64,000 nt of DNA. Source: Alloactinosynnema sp. L-07 (GTDB lineage Bacteria > Actinomycetota > Actinomycetes > Mycobacteriales > Pseudonocardiaceae). Below are positions 15,507 to 25,401 of this stretch, one piece after another; within the stretch, counting starts at the first letter, position 1, and each line of letters opens with the position of its first letter. Below the pieces are notes generated by a model. The model made no database searches, was not told the DNA's origin, and was given only the letters and a program-made list of their open reading frames with translations. Location of the stretch: the NCBI RefSeq assembly GCF_900070365.1, contig NZ_LN850107.1, positions 5,642,001 to 5,706,000 of the forward strand, given 5' to 3'. The position numbers and the translations under genes were made by a program.

Positions 15507-16616
15507 ATGGACAATCTGGGCTACTCGCTGCGGGCCGCACGCGAGGCGGCCGGCCTTAGCCTTGGAGCTGTGGCGAAGAAGACCCACTACTCCAAGTCAC
15601 TTCTAGGCCATCTCGAAACCGGTGTGCGTCCGGTCAGAAACGAGCACGTCATCGCCTATTCGAGGGCGCTGGGCGTACCGGTTGGCAGCCTCTTCGGCGA
15701 ACCCGATGATCCACTGAGGGTCGCTCATGAATGGCTGGTGAACGATCAGCCCGCCCGACTGCACCAAGACGCCGGGCGGCGCATTGGGGAAAGTCTGACC
15801 CAGACGCTTGAATCCAGAGTCATTGAGCTGCGCCTGCTTGACGACGTGATCGGCGGGACGGATCTGCACCCGCTAGTCGCCCAGGAGCTGAACGACGCGA
15901 AAAACGTCGTGTCCGATGGTTCATATAGCGAACACATTGGTCGCCGACTACTGAAGGTCGTCGGCGAGCTGTCGCAACTCGCGGGTTGGGTCACGAGCGA
16001 TGCCGGAAGGCACGTCGCCGCCGAACGGGCATACCTGTCTGGCGTGGCCGCGGCTCGCGACGCTGGCGACACAGCGCTTGCCGGTCAGCTTCTGTCTTCG
16101 CTGAGCTACCAAATGGCCAATATCGGCAATCCCTCCGATGCGGCTCTGCTCGCTCGATCAGCGGTAAAGGGCGCGGCACAGGCGACTCCTGTTGTGAAGA
16201 CCCTCCTACTTGAACGTGCGGCGTGGGCAGAAGCTCGCGCGCGGAACAGCGACGCCGCGCGACGCATCCTTGACGAGGTAGACGAAACCTACGAGGAGCG
16301 ATCTGATGGAATCGAAGAACCGCACTGGGTCTACTGGATGAACCGCAGCGAGATCGACGTCATGGCCGGACGCTGTTTGATCGAACTCGGGCATCCGGCC
16401 GCTGCGGAACCATTGCTCACGGCCGCGATCGACTCGTATACGCCAGAACACGCACGAGAGGTTGGCCTGTACCTATCGTGGCTCGCAGAGTCCTACGCGC
16501 GCTCAGGCGAGTTCGACGCCGCGCGAGAAACGCTCATCCGCTCGAAGCGGGCCAGCGACTCAGTCAACTCAGCACGACTGGACAGTCGAATCCAGGAGGT
16601 CGAGCGGCTCGCCTGA
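15507..16616 (+). CDS. XRE-family regulator with C-terminal TPR-like sensor domain
   Basis: The 369-residue protein has an N-terminal Cro/CI-type helix-turn-helix (YSLRAAREAAGLSLGAVAKK, then HYSKSLLGHLETGVRPV, residues ~5-45). A long alpha-helical region follows with TPR-like helix pairs such as AAERAYLSGVAAARDAGDTA and YLSWLAESYARSGEFDAA. This layout is common in actinobacterial regulators that sense peptides or ligands. It is transcribed divergently from the maturase and precursor unit, so it is the best candidate controller of the RiPP island. ATG 15507 follows AGGTGG. The ligand is unknown. Confidence 0.9.
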   Translation: MDNLGYSLRAAREAAGLSLGAVAKKTHYSKSLLGHLETGVRPVRNEHVIAYSRALGVPVGSLFGEPDDPLRVAHEWLVNDQPARLHQDAGRRIGESLTQTLESRVIELRLLDDVIGGTDLHPLVAQELNDAKNVVSDGSYSEHIGRRLLKVVGELSQLAGWVTSDAGRHVAAERAYLSGVAAARDAGDTALAGQLLSSLSYQMANIGNPSDAALLARSAVKGAAQATPVVKTLLLERAAWAEARARNSDAARRILDEVDETYEERSDGIEEPHWVYWMNRSEIDVMAGRCLIELGHPAAAEPLLTAAIDSYTPEHAREVGLYLSWLAESYARSGEFDAARETLIRSKRASDSVNSARLDSRIQEVERLA

Positions 16617-16662
16617 GACTGGCACCCGCGACCAGCGCCTAGCCACTGATTCGCGCGCAAGC

Positions 16663-17796
16663 TCATGGCGCCATGTTGGCATGACCTTCCAGCAGCGCGG
16701 CGGCTTCCATGAACATCCAGCCGGACAGCTGGACCGAAAGGTCGCGCTCGACGCGCCGGTCGCGCCTGCCCCGTGGGGTGATCGCGGGGACGACCGGCTC
16801 GTCGCCGAACAGCGGGCCGCTGCGGGCCACGCCGCGGTTGCGCCAGGTCTCCTCGGCGGTGGTGATCACCATGCGCGCGGCCAGGTCGCCCGCGGCCTGT
16901 GGCAGGCGGATCGCCGACAGCGCCAGGTAGCGGGCGAGGATCCCGGCGAACAGGCCGCCGTCGCCGCCCGCGCGGCCGGGGAGGACGCCGTCGACGGCCA
17001 GGTGGCCCGCCACGGCCCGGACCGTGCGCTCGGCCCGCTCGGTCCACTCGCCGGACGGGTCGTCGGCGGCCAGTTCGACGCAGGCGCCGAGGAAAACGCC
17101 CTGGCAGTAGGTGTAGACGACCTCGACGCGTTCGCGGACCTCGCCGTCGGAGTGGACGTAGAGGCCGTCCCAGACCAGGCCGGTGGTGTCGTCGAGCAGG
17201 TACTCGTCCATCCAGTCGGTCATCGAGCGGGCCCGCTGGCGGTCGGCGCGGTCCTGGGCGAAGCGGGCCAGCAGGATGGCGGCGGGGCCGTTGGCCGGGA
17301 CGTTCTTGAGGGTGTCGTGGCGGCGCCACCAGATGCCGCCGCCGCCGTGGTCGGTCCAGCCGCCGCGGATCTGGGCGGTGATCGCGTCGAGTGCCTTCTC
17401 GGTATCGATGCCCAGTTCGTCGGAGGCGCGCAGCAGGGCCAAGCCCATCCAGGCGATGTCGTCGTAGTACTCGTTGGTCCACTTGCCCAGGTTGCGCACG
17501 TGGACGCCGCGGATGTGCTGGCGGATCGTCCGCAGCCGGACCGGGCTCGGCGCGCGGAGTTGGGCGTCGATGAGGCAGTCGAGCAGGTGGGCCTGCCACC
17601 AGTAGTTCCAGCTCAGCAGCAGGCGGTGGCCTGGGGTTGACGGCCAGGTCGCGACGCCGAGGCGGGTGCCGGGGACGGCCCACAGTCTGCGCAGGTGCCG
17701 AGCGAGGACACCTTGCTCGGCCACGGCGGCGCGGGCCGCCCACAACTGAGGGCACCGCTCGGCAGCGCCCTCCGCGTACTCCGTACCCCGGGTCAC
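16663..17796 (-). CDS. Glycoside hydrolase family 76 protein (alpha-1,6-mannanase-like)
   Basis: The 377-residue protein has an (alpha/alpha)6-barrel pattern typical of GH76. It includes the LLSWNYWWQAHLLDCLID segment, the catalytic Asp pair in WTNEYYDDIAWMGLAL (residues ~111-126), the Gly-rich GGIWWRRHDTLKNVPANGP, and YTYCQGVFLGACVEL. GH76 enzymes hydrolyse or transglycosylate alpha-1,6-mannan; actinobacterial members act on mannan-type glycolipids or fungal mannan. No signal peptide is evident at the chosen GTG/ATG region, suggesting a cytoplasmic role or a missed start. It stands alone, convergent with the XRE gene. Confidence 0.85.
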   Translation of the reverse strand: MTRGTEYAEGAAERCPQLWAARAAVAEQGVLARHLRRLWAVPGTRLGVATWPSTPGHRLLLSWNYWWQAHLLDCLIDAQLRAPSPVRLRTIRQHIRGVHVRNLGKWTNEYYDDIAWMGLALLRASDELGIDTEKALDAITAQIRGGWTDHGGGGIWWRRHDTLKNVPANGPAAILLARFAQDRADRQRARSMTDWMDEYLLDDTTGLVWDGLYVHSDGEVRERVEVVYTYCQGVFLGACVELAADDPSGEWTERAERTVRAVAGHLAVDGVLPGRAGGDGGLFAGILARYLALSAIRLPQAAGDLAARMVITTAEETWRNRGVARSGPLFGDEPVVPAITPRGRRDRRVERDLSVQLSGWMFMEAAALLEGHANMAP

Positions 17797-17896
17797 CTAC
17801 CAATAGTGACGGCTGGATCGTTTCCGATGTCCCGCGAGCGGGGATTTGTCACCGGGTCGTGCGAGGCTGTCGGTCCGGACGATGAGGGGCGGAGCT

Positions 17897-20038
17897 ATGC
17901 GCACCGAGCAGGTCACATGCCCACTTTGCGAGGCGACGTGCGGTCTCGACGTCACCATCGACGAAGATCGGGTGACCACCGTCCGTGGCGACGCCGCCGA
18001 CGTCTTCTCCGCGGGCTACATCTGCCCCAAGGGCGCATCGATCGGCGCCCTGCACCACGACCCCGACCGCCTCCGCACCCCCATGATCAAGCGCGACGGC
18101 CAGTGGCACACCGCGACCTGGGACGAGGCGTTCGCCGAGATCTCGGCCCGGCTGCTGCCGATCATCGCCGAGCACGGCAAGGACGCGGTTGCCATCTACG
18201 CGGGCAACCCGTCGATCCACAACACGTCCACCGCGCTCTATGGCCGCGTGCTCTACAAGGCGCTGTCGACCAAGAACTTCTACTCCGCCAGCACCGTCGA
18301 CCAGATGCCCAAGCACGTGTCGGCGGGGTACCTGTTCGGCGACCCGATGAGCATTCCCGTCCCCGATGTCGACCGGACGTCGTATCTGATGCTGCTCGGG
18401 GCCAACCCCCTGGTGTCCAACGGCAGCCTGATGACCGCGCCGGACATGCGCGGCCGGTTGAAGGCCATCCGCGCCCGCGGCGGCAAGATCGTCGTGCTCG
18501 ACCCCCGCCGCTCCCGCACCGCCGAGGTGGCCGACGAACACCACGCCATCCGCCCCGGCACCGACGCGCTCCTGCTGTTCGCGCTGGTCAACACCCTCTT
18601 CGCGGAGGACTTGGTGGCCCTGGGCGCGCTGGCGGACCAGGTAACCGGCGTCGAGGAAGTCCGAGACCTGGCCGAACCGTTCACCCCGGAAGCGGTCGAG
18701 TCGATCACGGGGATTGCGGCCCCCGAGATCCGGCGCCTGGCCCGCGACCTGGCGGGCGCCGAGAGCGCGGCGGTGTACGGCCGGATCGGCACCTCGACAC
18801 AGGCCTTCGGCACCCTGGCGAGCTGGCTGGTCGACGTACTCAACGTCCTCACCGGCAACCTCGACCGCCCCGGCGGCGCGATGTTCCCCTTGGCCGCGGC
18901 AGGCCAGGCCAACGTCCAAACAGGACGACGCCGCGGCTTCGCCCACGGCCGCTGGCGCAGCCGAGTCCGCGACCTCCCGGAAGTCCTCGGCGAATTCCCG
19001 GCAGCCACTCTGGCCGACGAGATCCTGACTCCGGGGGAGGGCAAGGTCCGCGCGCTGGTGACGGTGTGCGGCAACCCGATCCTGAGCACCCCGAACTCCG
19101 GCAGGCTAGCCGAAGCCCTCGACCAACTCGACTTCATGATCTCGCTGGACGTTTACCTGAACGAGACCAGCAGGCACGCCGACGTCATCCTGCCTGGCCC
19201 CTCTCCTCTCCAACGCCCGCACTACGACGTCGCCCTCTACCAGTTCGCCGTACGCAACGTCGCCAACTGGACCGCCGCCGCCCTCCCCGCCGACGGCCCC
19301 CAGGAATGGGAAACCCTCCTCCGCCTCACCGGAATCATCACCGGCGCAGGCGCGGATGTGTCGGCACTGGACGACTTCGTGGCAGCCCAAGTCGCCGCCC
19401 GCGCAGGCGTAGAACCAGATCCCGCACTGACGGGCCCAGAACGCCTGATCGACCTCCTACTGCGCGGCGGTCCATACAAGGTGACCCTGGCGGAACTGAA
19501 GGAAGCCCCACACGGCCTCGACTTCGGCCCGCTGCAACCACGCGTACCCGACGTACTCGCGACGCCAAGCGGCCTGATCGAACTGGCCCCACCAGCGCTG
19601 GTCGAAGACGTCCCCCGCCTCGCCGCCGAACTCCACACCGTCCCGAATGGACAGATGCTCCTGATCGGCAGACGTCAACTGGGTTCGAACAACTCCTGGA
19701 TGCACAACCTGGAACCGTTGGTGCGAGGCAAGAACCGCTGCACAGCCCAGGTAAACCCGGCAGACGCCGAACGACTTGGATTGGTCGACGGCGAAGAGGC
19801 GACTGTGCGGTCACGGACGGGGAAGATCCGCGTCCCGGTCGAGGTAACCGACACGATCCGAACCGGCGTGATCAGCATCCCCCATGGCTGGGGCCACGAC
19901 CTGGACGGAATGCGAACGGCGGTGGCGACAGCCCACGCGGGCGTCAACTCAAACCTGCTGGCAGACGAACTACTCATCGACGCCCTATCAGGAAACGCAG
20001 TACTGAACGGCATCCCCGTAGAAGTAACCCCAAACTGA
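17897..20038 (+). CDS. Molybdopterin-dependent oxidoreductase (formate dehydrogenase/nitrate reductase-like)
   Basis: The 713-residue protein begins with a [4Fe-4S] motif CPLCEATC then YICPKG (C-x2-C-x3-C-x~27-C). The molybdopterin oxidoreductase core follows (YAGNPSIHNTSTALYGRVLY, LLGANPLVSNGSL, VVLDPRRSRTA). A molydopterin-dinucleotide-binding domain (RRQLGSNNSWMHNL, SIPHGWGHDL) closes the protein. It belongs to the bis-MGD DMSO-reductase superfamily; the substrate is not clear from motifs. ATG 17897 follows a GAGGGGCGGAG site. No partner subunits are adjacent; the nearest redox gene is the convergent flavohaemoprotein. Confidence 0.92.
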   Translation: MRTEQVTCPLCEATCGLDVTIDEDRVTTVRGDAADVFSAGYICPKGASIGALHHDPDRLRTPMIKRDGQWHTATWDEAFAEISARLLPIIAEHGKDAVAIYAGNPSIHNTSTALYGRVLYKALSTKNFYSASTVDQMPKHVSAGYLFGDPMSIPVPDVDRTSYLMLLGANPLVSNGSLMTAPDMRGRLKAIRARGGKIVVLDPRRSRTAEVADEHHAIRPGTDALLLFALVNTLFAEDLVALGALADQVTGVEEVRDLAEPFTPEAVESITGIAAPEIRRLARDLAGAESAAVYGRIGTSTQAFGTLASWLVDVLNVLTGNLDRPGGAMFPLAAAGQANVQTGRRRGFAHGRWRSRVRDLPEVLGEFPAATLADEILTPGEGKVRALVTVCGNPILSTPNSGRLAEALDQLDFMISLDVYLNETSRHADVILPGPSPLQRPHYDVALYQFAVRNVANWTAAALPADGPQEWETLLRLTGIITGAGADVSALDDFVAAQVAARAGVEPDPALTGPERLIDLLLRGGPYKVTLAELKEAPHGLDFGPLQPRVPDVLATPSGLIELAPPALVEDVPRLAAELHTVPNGQMLLIGRRQLGSNNSWMHNLEPLVRGKNRCTAQVNPADAERLGLVDGEEATVRSRTGKIRVPVEVTDTIRTGVISIPHGWGHDLDGMRTAVATAHAGVNSNLLADELLIDALSGNAVLNGIPVEVTPN

Positions 20039-20092
20039 CCAACCAACGCACGCGAACCCAAGATCAACCCCACCCAGCCCAACTCGGGCCCC

Positions 20093-20131
20093 TGTGGGGA
20101 CCGAAGGTCCTTGCTTGAGGGGACCGAAGGT
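20093..20131. repeat. Tandem GGGGACCGAAGGTCC repeats
   Basis: The word GGGGACCGAAGGTCC occurs twice, at about 20095-20109 and 20117-20131, 22 bp apart. Each contains the small palindrome GGACCGAAGGTCC. They lie between the convergent oxidoreductase and flavohaemoprotein genes and could form weak hairpins. Confidence 0.6.
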
Positions 20132-20168
20132 CCCTGCACTTCCCCCAGCACCCTCGTCCTGGCAATCC

Positions 20169-20256
20169 CTTATCCGGAAACAGGCCTGTCAATGGTCAGC
20201 TTGCTGATCGCGCAGCGACGCCGCAGGCGCCATTGACAGGCCTGTTTCCGGATAAG
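20169..20256. repeat. Perfect 27-bp inverted repeat, 34-bp loop
   Basis: Bases 20169-20195 (CTTATCCGGAAACAGGCCTG, then TCAATGG) are exactly complementary to 20230-20256. The loop contains another short stem (CAGCTTGCTG). It lies in the 315-bp gap between two convergent genes. The arms are longer and less GC-rich than ordinary terminators here. It could be a strong bidirectional terminator or a small non-autonomous mobile palindrome. Confidence 0.85.
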
Positions 20257-20292
20257 ACGCTGATTGACGAGGGAGCGGCTCGGTCTTCGAAG

Positions 20293-20337
20293 CCCGAACG
20301 AGTGCACTCATCGTCGTACAACGAACGAGCACACTCG
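20293..20337. repeat. Imperfect palindromic AACGAGTGCACTC repeats
   Basis: AACGAGTGCACTCAT near 20295 is repeated as AACGAGCACACTCGTT near 20324; each is itself nearly palindromic. They occupy the rest of the convergent intergenic gap just before the flavohaemoprotein stop. Nothing else is seen in 20039-20353. Confidence 0.5.
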
Positions 20338-20353
20338 TTGGTGTGTTGCGGTT

Positions 20354-21529
20354 TTAGTCCACTGTGAACGGATCGTAGGTGATCCTGTCCAGAGGGGTTC
20401 CGGCTACCAGCATGCGGGAGACTGTTGATCTGATCATGCCTGGGGAGCCTGAGACCAGAACATCCCTGTCCGCCCAAGCTCCGTACCGTGTAACGACATC
20501 CGCCAAGGTGCCCTGTTCAACGCCTGGCACGTTGGGTTCCTCTACGACCGGGACCACTGTCAGCCAAGGGTTTACGGCGGCGATGCTCTGCATGTTGGCG
20601 ACGTCGTACAGGTCTTGGCGGATGCGGCCGCCGATGAAGAGGTGGACGTGGGGGTTCTCGCCCCACTGGGCCAGGTGATCGATGATCGCGCGCATCGGCG
20701 ACAACCCGGTGCCGCCCGCCACCATCAAGACGTCCCTGCCGCTCTCACGGTCCACAGTTATCCGGCCCATGGGTGGGCCCATTTTCCAAACGTCGCCGAT
20801 GTGGGCGTGGGCGACTATTGATCGGCTTACCCAGCCGCCTTCGACGCCTCGGATGTGGAAGTCGATGGTGCCGTCGGCGCGGGGGGCGTTGGCTGGAGTC
20901 AGGTAGCGCCAGAGGCGGGGGCGTTGGGGGACTTCGACGCTCAAGTACTGGCCGGGTTGATACGGCAAGGGGTAGTGGGGGCGGACTCGGACGACGCCGA
21001 GGTCCCAGCCGATGCGTTCGTGGGAGATGACTTCCGCGTGCCAGTAGGCGGGGCCTTCGTCGGAGGCGGCCGCGTCGAGCATGGCGCGGGCCATGATCGT
21101 GTAGGCCTCTGCCCACGCGCGTTCGATGTCGTCGGTCCAGGCTGGGCCCGCGAACTTCTTGACCGAGGAGATCAGGGCCATGCCAACGGCCTCATAGTGG
21201 GTGCTGACGACACCGAACTTGCGGTGGTCGCGGCCCAATTGCTGCAGGAACGGCACCAAGTCATCCGGGCGGTCGACCATCTGCACGACGTGCACGAGCG
21301 CGCGCAGCAGGCGGGAGCGCTGGACCTGCATGTTGGCCGGGAACATCTCGCGGATGGATGGTTCGATCGTGAACAGCATCCCGTAGAAGAACTGAGCCAC
21401 CTGTTCGGCGTGCGGCTCGACCCCCGCGAAGCTCTCGCGGACCAGCCGCACCATCGTGGACACGGCGGTGGGGGACTCGGTCCGGGGTTGGGAGGCCGGA
21501 ATGGGACTCACCAAGGCGTTGGCTGTCAT
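20354..21529 (-). CDS. Flavohaemoprotein (globin plus FAD/NAD reductase)
   Basis: The 391-residue protein has an N-terminal globin domain (residues ~25-155). Its likely proximal His is in RKFGVVSTHYEAVG. A ferredoxin-reductase-like FAD domain (YQPGQYLSVEVPQRPRLWRY) and an NAD-binding domain with MVAGGTGLSPMRAIIDHL follow. Proteins of this layout act as NO dioxygenases or globin-coupled reductases; the classical RxYS FAD motif is replaced by RYLT, as in several actinobacterial members. The MarR gene starts 272 bp away in the opposite direction. Confidence 0.9.
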   Translation of the reverse strand: MTANALVSPIPASQPRTESPTAVSTMVRLVRESFAGVEPHAEQVAQFFYGMLFTIEPSIREMFPANMQVQRSRLLRALVHVVQMVDRPDDLVPFLQQLGRDHRKFGVVSTHYEAVGMALISSVKKFAGPAWTDDIERAWAEAYTIMARAMLDAAASDEGPAYWHAEVISHERIGWDLGVVRVRPHYPLPYQPGQYLSVEVPQRPRLWRYLTPANAPRADGTIDFHIRGVEGGWVSRSIVAHAHIGDVWKMGPPMGRITVDRESGRDVLMVAGGTGLSPMRAIIDHLAQWGENPHVHLFIGGRIRQDLYDVANMQSIAAVNPWLTVVPVVEEPNVPGVEQGTLADVVTRYGAWADRDVLVSGSPGMIRSTVSRMLVAGTPLDRITYDPFTVD

Positions 21530-21801
21530 GGTCGGGGGGTCGACTCCACCTCTCGTGCGCCGGGTAAGTCTGGGGCCACGGTACTAGAGCTTCCATCCCC
21601 CGACGGAGTGTTAAGAGTAGTCGGAATCTGGGAAATGGCGCCCAGGATCACCCCAAGGTGTGCCGTATCCTCACGTTCAGTGATCGCCATTCGTCCTATC
21701 GAGGGACAGCCGACCGGGGGATTTGGCATTCGGCTGATGGTCGTAATCGTTTGGCGAGACCAACATTCACCTGCCCGCGACCGGCGGATAACGTTCCGTA
21801 T

Positions 21802-22239
21802 GTGACTGAGGACCGTGAGGAAGCCGCCCACGACTTGGAGCGTGAGCTGTCGAAGCTGTTCGGCCGCGCCCGCAGCGTGTCGCTGACCCTTGCGGCCAAG
21901 ATCCACCCTGGTCTCGACGGCGCCTCCTACGCCCTGCTGCTGCACCTGATGGACATCGGCCCGGTGCGCGCCGCCGATGTGGTCGAGCGGACCGGGCTGG
22001 ACAAGTCGACAGTGAGCAGGCAGGTCGCCCGACTGGAGGAACTGGACCTGATCGAGCGAGTTCCCGACCCGTCCGATGGTCGGGCGCGGCTGGTCCAGCT
22101 CACCGCTGTCGGCAGCGCGCGGCTGGCCGAGGTCCGCGCCGACCGGCGCAAGCAGCTGCGCGGGAAGTTCGAGGAGTGGCCCACGGGCGACCTGCGTGAG
22201 TTCGCGCGGCTGCTGGGCAAGCTCAACGACGCACTGTGA
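21802..22239 (+). CDS. MarR-family transcriptional regulator
   Basis: The 145-residue protein has a winged helix typical of MarR: AADVVERTGLDKSTVSRQVARLEELDLIERVPDPSDGRA, split by its turn, residues ~55-95. Helical dimerisation ends flank it. GTG 21802 starts at the first helix. It is divergent from the flavohaemoprotein gene and may respond to oxidative or nitrosative stress; this is inference from context. Confidence 0.9.
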   Translation: MTEDREEAAHDLERELSKLFGRARSVSLTLAAKIHPGLDGASYALLLHLMDIGPVRAADVVERTGLDKSTVSRQVARLEELDLIERVPDPSDGRARLVQLTAVGSARLAEVRADRRKQLRGKFEEWPTGDLREFARLLGKLNDAL

Positions 22240-22573
22240 TCTGGTTCACCTCCCCTTCGCTTGGCTGTTCAGCCAAGTTTGCCCAGTTCGGAGCCGGTCT
22301 GATCGGCACTGCGTGACCGTGATCGACGAATCCACCACCCGGATGGCGGCTTCCCACGATCGCGTGAACCGTCCCGGTGGAAATTTCACGCAGCGCCTGT
22401 GGATGGACTCCTGGGCTTTGTGGATAACTGGCACCCTGGTGTGGACAGACCGGGAATCGCCGCGTTGCGCTGGGTGGGTGACCCGGTGATCGTGGTTGGG
22501 CGAGGGGTTTTCGCGCGCGGGAACCCGCTGTTCATCCAGCACGCCAAGACGTCGAGTGGCCCACACCCCTAGA

Positions 22574-22594
22574 GTTGAGTGGAACTGACTCAAC
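22574..22594. promoter_or_regulatory. HAIR operator for HspR upstream of clpB
   Basis: GTTGAGT-N7-ACTCAAC at 22574-22594 fits the HAIR consensus CTTGAGT-N7-ACTCAAG with exact spacing. It lies 49 bp before the clpB start. HspR is encoded at 29403-29828. Apart from this site, the 403-bp gap 22240-22642 shows nothing I can name. Confidence 0.88.
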
Positions 22595-22642
22595 TTTTCG
22601 CGCGTTGGACCCGTGACATGGACGTACCGACCGAGGTGGCAG

Positions 22643-25231
22643 ATGGACGCGTTCAACCCGACGACCAAGACTCAGGCGGCGATCTCGGCCGCGGCGCAAG
22701 CCGCGTCGGCCGCGGGGAATCCCGACATCCGCCCGGTGCACCTGCTCGGCGCGCTGCTGGCGCAGGCCGACGGGCTGACCGCACCCCTGCTCACCGCCGT
22801 GGGCGCCGATCCGAACACCGTGCGCAAGGAGTTGGAGCCGCTGGTGCGCGCGCTGCCGTCGGCGGTCGGGGCGACGGTCTCGTCCCCGCAGCTGTCCCAG
22901 GCGGCGCTGCGGGCGATCACGCACGCGCAGAAGCTCGCCACCGAGATGGGCGACGAGTACGTCTCCACCGAGCACCTGCTGGTCGGCCTCGCCGCCGAGG
23001 GCGGTGACGTCGCCGACGTGCTCAAGCGCCACGGCGCGACGCCGGACGCGCTGCGCGAGGCGTTCGCCAGGGTGCGCGGGTCCGCGCGGGTGTCCAGCCC
23101 CGACCCGGAAGGCACCTACCAGGCCCTGGAGAAGTACGGCGTCGACCTGACCGACCGGGCCCGCAAAGGCGAACTCGACCCGGTGATCGGCCGCGACACC
23201 GAGATCCGCCGGGTCGTGCAGGTGCTGTCGCGCCGCACGAAGAACAACCCGGTCCTCATCGGCGAGCCCGGCGTCGGCAAGACCGCGATCGTGGAGGGCC
23301 TGGCCCAGCGGATCATCGCCGGTGACGTGCCCGAGTCGCTGCGCGGCAAGCGGGTCGTCGGGCTCGACCTCGGCGCGATGGTGGCCGGGGCGAAGTTCCG
23401 CGGCGAGTTCGAGGAGCGGCTCAAGGCCGTCCTCAAGGAGATCACCGACTCCGCGGGCCAGGTCATCACCTTCATCGATGAACTGCACACCATCGTCGGC
23501 GCTGGCGCGACCGGCGAAGGCGCGATGGACGCGGGCAACATGATCAAGCCCATGCTGGCCCGCGGCGAGCTGCGGATGGTCGGCGCGACCACGCTCGACG
23601 AGTACCGCCAGCACATCGAGAAGGACCCGGCGCTGGAGCGGCGGTTCCAGCAGGTGCTGGTCGGCGAGCCGTCGGTCGAGGACACCATCGGCATCCTGCG
23701 CGGACTCAAGGAGCGCTACGAGGTCCACCACGGCGTCCGGATCACCGACACCGCGCTGGTCGCCGCCGCCACCCTGTCCGACCGCTACATCACCGCCCGG
23801 TTCCTGCCGGACAAGGCCATCGACCTCGTCGACGAGGCCGCGTCCCGGCTGCGCATGGAGATCGACTCGCGGCCGGTGGAGATCGACGTGGTCGAGCGCG
23901 CGGTGCGCAGGCTGGAGATCGAGGAGATGGCACTGTCCAAAGAGGACGACGCCGCCTCCCGTGATCGGCTGGCAACGCTGCGCGCGGAACTGGCCGAGAA
24001 GCGAGAGACGCTGTCCGGGCTCACCGCCCGCTGGCAGAACGAGAAGGGCTCCCTCGACCGCGTCCGCGAGCTGAAGGAGAAGCTGGAGGCGCTGCGCGGC
24101 GAGTCCGAACGCGCCGAGCGCGACGGCGACCTGGGCCGCGCCGCCGAACTGCGCTACGGCCGGATTCCCGCGCTGGAGAAGGAACTCGACGCGGCGATCG
24201 AAGTCACCGCCAACAGCGGCGAGCAGGTCATGCTCAAGGAGGAGGTCGGCCCCGACGACGTCGCCGAGGTCGTCTCCGCGTGGACCGGCATCCCCGCGGG
24301 CCGCATGCTCGAAGGCGAGACCCAGAAGCTGCTGCGCATGGAGGACGCGATCACCGCCCGCGTCGTCGGCCAGGCCGAGGCCGTGCGCGCGGTGTCCGAC
24401 GCGGTCCGCCGCGCCCGCGCGGGCGTGGCCGACCCGGACCGGCCCACCGGCTCCTTCCTGTTCCTCGGCCCGACCGGCGTCGGCAAGACCGAACTGGCCA
24501 AGGCGCTGGCGGAGTTCCTGTTCGACGACGAGCGGGCGATGGTCCGCATCGACATGAGCGAATACGCCGAGAAGCACTCGGTGGCCCGCCTGGTCGGTGC
24601 CCCGCCCGGCTACGTCGGCTACGACCAGGGCGGCCAGCTCACCGAGTCGGTCCGCCGCCGCCCGTACAGCGTCGTGCTGCTCGACGAGGTGGAGAAGGCC
24701 CACCCGGACGTGTTCGACGTGCTGCTGCAGGTGTTGGACGACGGTCGGCTCACCGACGGCCAGGGCCGCACGGTCGACTTCCGCAACACGATCCTGGTGC
24801 TCACGTCGAACCTGGGCTCCCAGGTCATCGCCGACGCCAACCTCGACGAACGGCAGCGCAAGGACGCGGTCATGGGCGTCGTCCAGCGGCACTTCAAGCC
24901 GGAGTTCCTCAACCGGCTCGATGACGTCGTCGTCTTCCACTCGTTGGCCACCGAGGAGCTGACCTCGATCGTCGACATCCAGGTCACCCGACTCGGCCGC
25001 AGGCTGGCGCAGCGCAGGCTCAGCCTGGAGGTCACCATGTCGGCCCGCGACTGGCTCGCGATCAACGGGTTCGACCCGGTCTACGGCGCCCGCCCACTGC
25101 GGCGGCTGGTGTCGAGCGCGATCGGCGACCAGCTGGCCAAGTCCCTGCTCGCGGGCGACATCCGCGACGGCGACACCGTCCTGGTCGACGTCACCGACGA
25201 CAACACCGCGCTCGTAGTTTCCAGGGCCTGA
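22643..25231 (+). CDS. clpB: ATP-dependent chaperone ClpB
   Basis: The 862-residue AAA+ disaggregase has an N-terminal Clp-N domain ([13 protein letters not shown] and [13 protein letters not shown] repeats), NBD1 with Walker A GEPGVGKT and ERRFQQV, the coiled-coil M-domain (~400-520, with KREKLSGL-type helices), and NBD2 with GPTGVGKT and the [13 protein letters not shown] pore loop region. It rescues aggregated proteins with DnaK. ATG 22643 follows AGGTGG; an earlier in-frame ATG would add ten residues. A HAIR site upstream indicates HspR repression. A strong terminator follows. Confidence 0.97.
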   Translation: MDAFNPTTKTQAAISAAAQAASAAGNPDIRPVHLLGALLAQADGLTAPLLTAVGADPNTVRKELEPLVRALPSAVGATVSSPQLSQAALRAITHAQKLATEMGDEYVSTEHLLVGLAAEGGDVADVLKRHGATPDALREAFARVRGSARVSSPDPEGTYQALEKYGVDLTDRARKGELDPVIGRDTEIRRVVQVLSRRTKNNPVLIGEPGVGKTAIVEGLAQRIIAGDVPESLRGKRVVGLDLGAMVAGAKFRGEFEERLKAVLKEITDSAGQVITFIDELHTIVGAGATGEGAMDAGNMIKPMLARGELRMVGATTLDEYRQHIEKDPALERRFQQVLVGEPSVEDTIGILRGLKERYEVHHGVRITDTALVAAATLSDRYITARFLPDKAIDLVDEAASRLRMEIDSRPVEIDVVERAVRRLEIEEMALSKEDDAASRDRLATLRAELAEKRETLSGLTARWQNEKGSLDRVRELKEKLEALRGESERAERDGDLGRAAELRYGRIPALEKELDAAIEVTANSGEQVMLKEEVGPDDVAEVVSAWTGIPAGRMLEGETQKLLRMEDAITARVVGQAEAVRAVSDAVRRARAGVADPDRPTGSFLFLGPTGVGKTELAKALAEFLFDDERAMVRIDMSEYAEKHSVARLVGAPPGYVGYDQGGQLTESVRRRPYSVVLLDEVEKAHPDVFDVLLQVLDDGRLTDGQGRTVDFRNTILVLTSNLGSQVIADANLDERQRKDAVMGVVQRHFKPEFLNRLDDVVVFHSLATEELTSIVDIQVTRLGRRLAQRRLSLEVTMSARDWLAINGFDPVYGARPLRRLVSSAIGDQLAKSLLAGDIRDGDTVLVDVTDDNTALVVSRA

Positions 25232-25233
25232 CG

Positions 25234-25279
25234 AAAGGTGGAGAGAGGCCGCCTCCAACCGCGGCCCCTCTCCACCTTC
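25234..25279 (+). terminator. Intrinsic terminator of clpB
   Basis: AAAGGTGGAGAGAGGCCGC pairs with GCGGCCCCTCTCCACCTT around CTCCAACC, starting 2 bases after the clpB stop. It is a long GC-rich stem ending in CTTCT. Confidence 0.85.
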
Positions 25280-25401
25280 TATCGTGCCGCAGTGGCGACC
25301 CCGCTGCCGGAGGGGTCCACGCGGCGCGCTGAACAAGGAAAGAACGCGAGCCACGCCCCCGTGATCTTGAACACCGCGCCGCGACGACTACGCTGCTCGA
25401 C

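Noticed and set aside
11134..16620. Integrative element or prophage carrying the RiPP genes
   Set aside because: No integrase, transposase, tRNA-bordered direct repeat or phage gene was seen, so mobility is left as an inference from the truncated SDR and base composition only.
22532..25354. 940-codon minus-strand ORF opposite clpB
   Set aside because: It mirrors clpB in antisense, with His/Arg/Asp/Val-biased residues typical of a high-GC shadow frame. ClpB on the plus strand is unambiguous.
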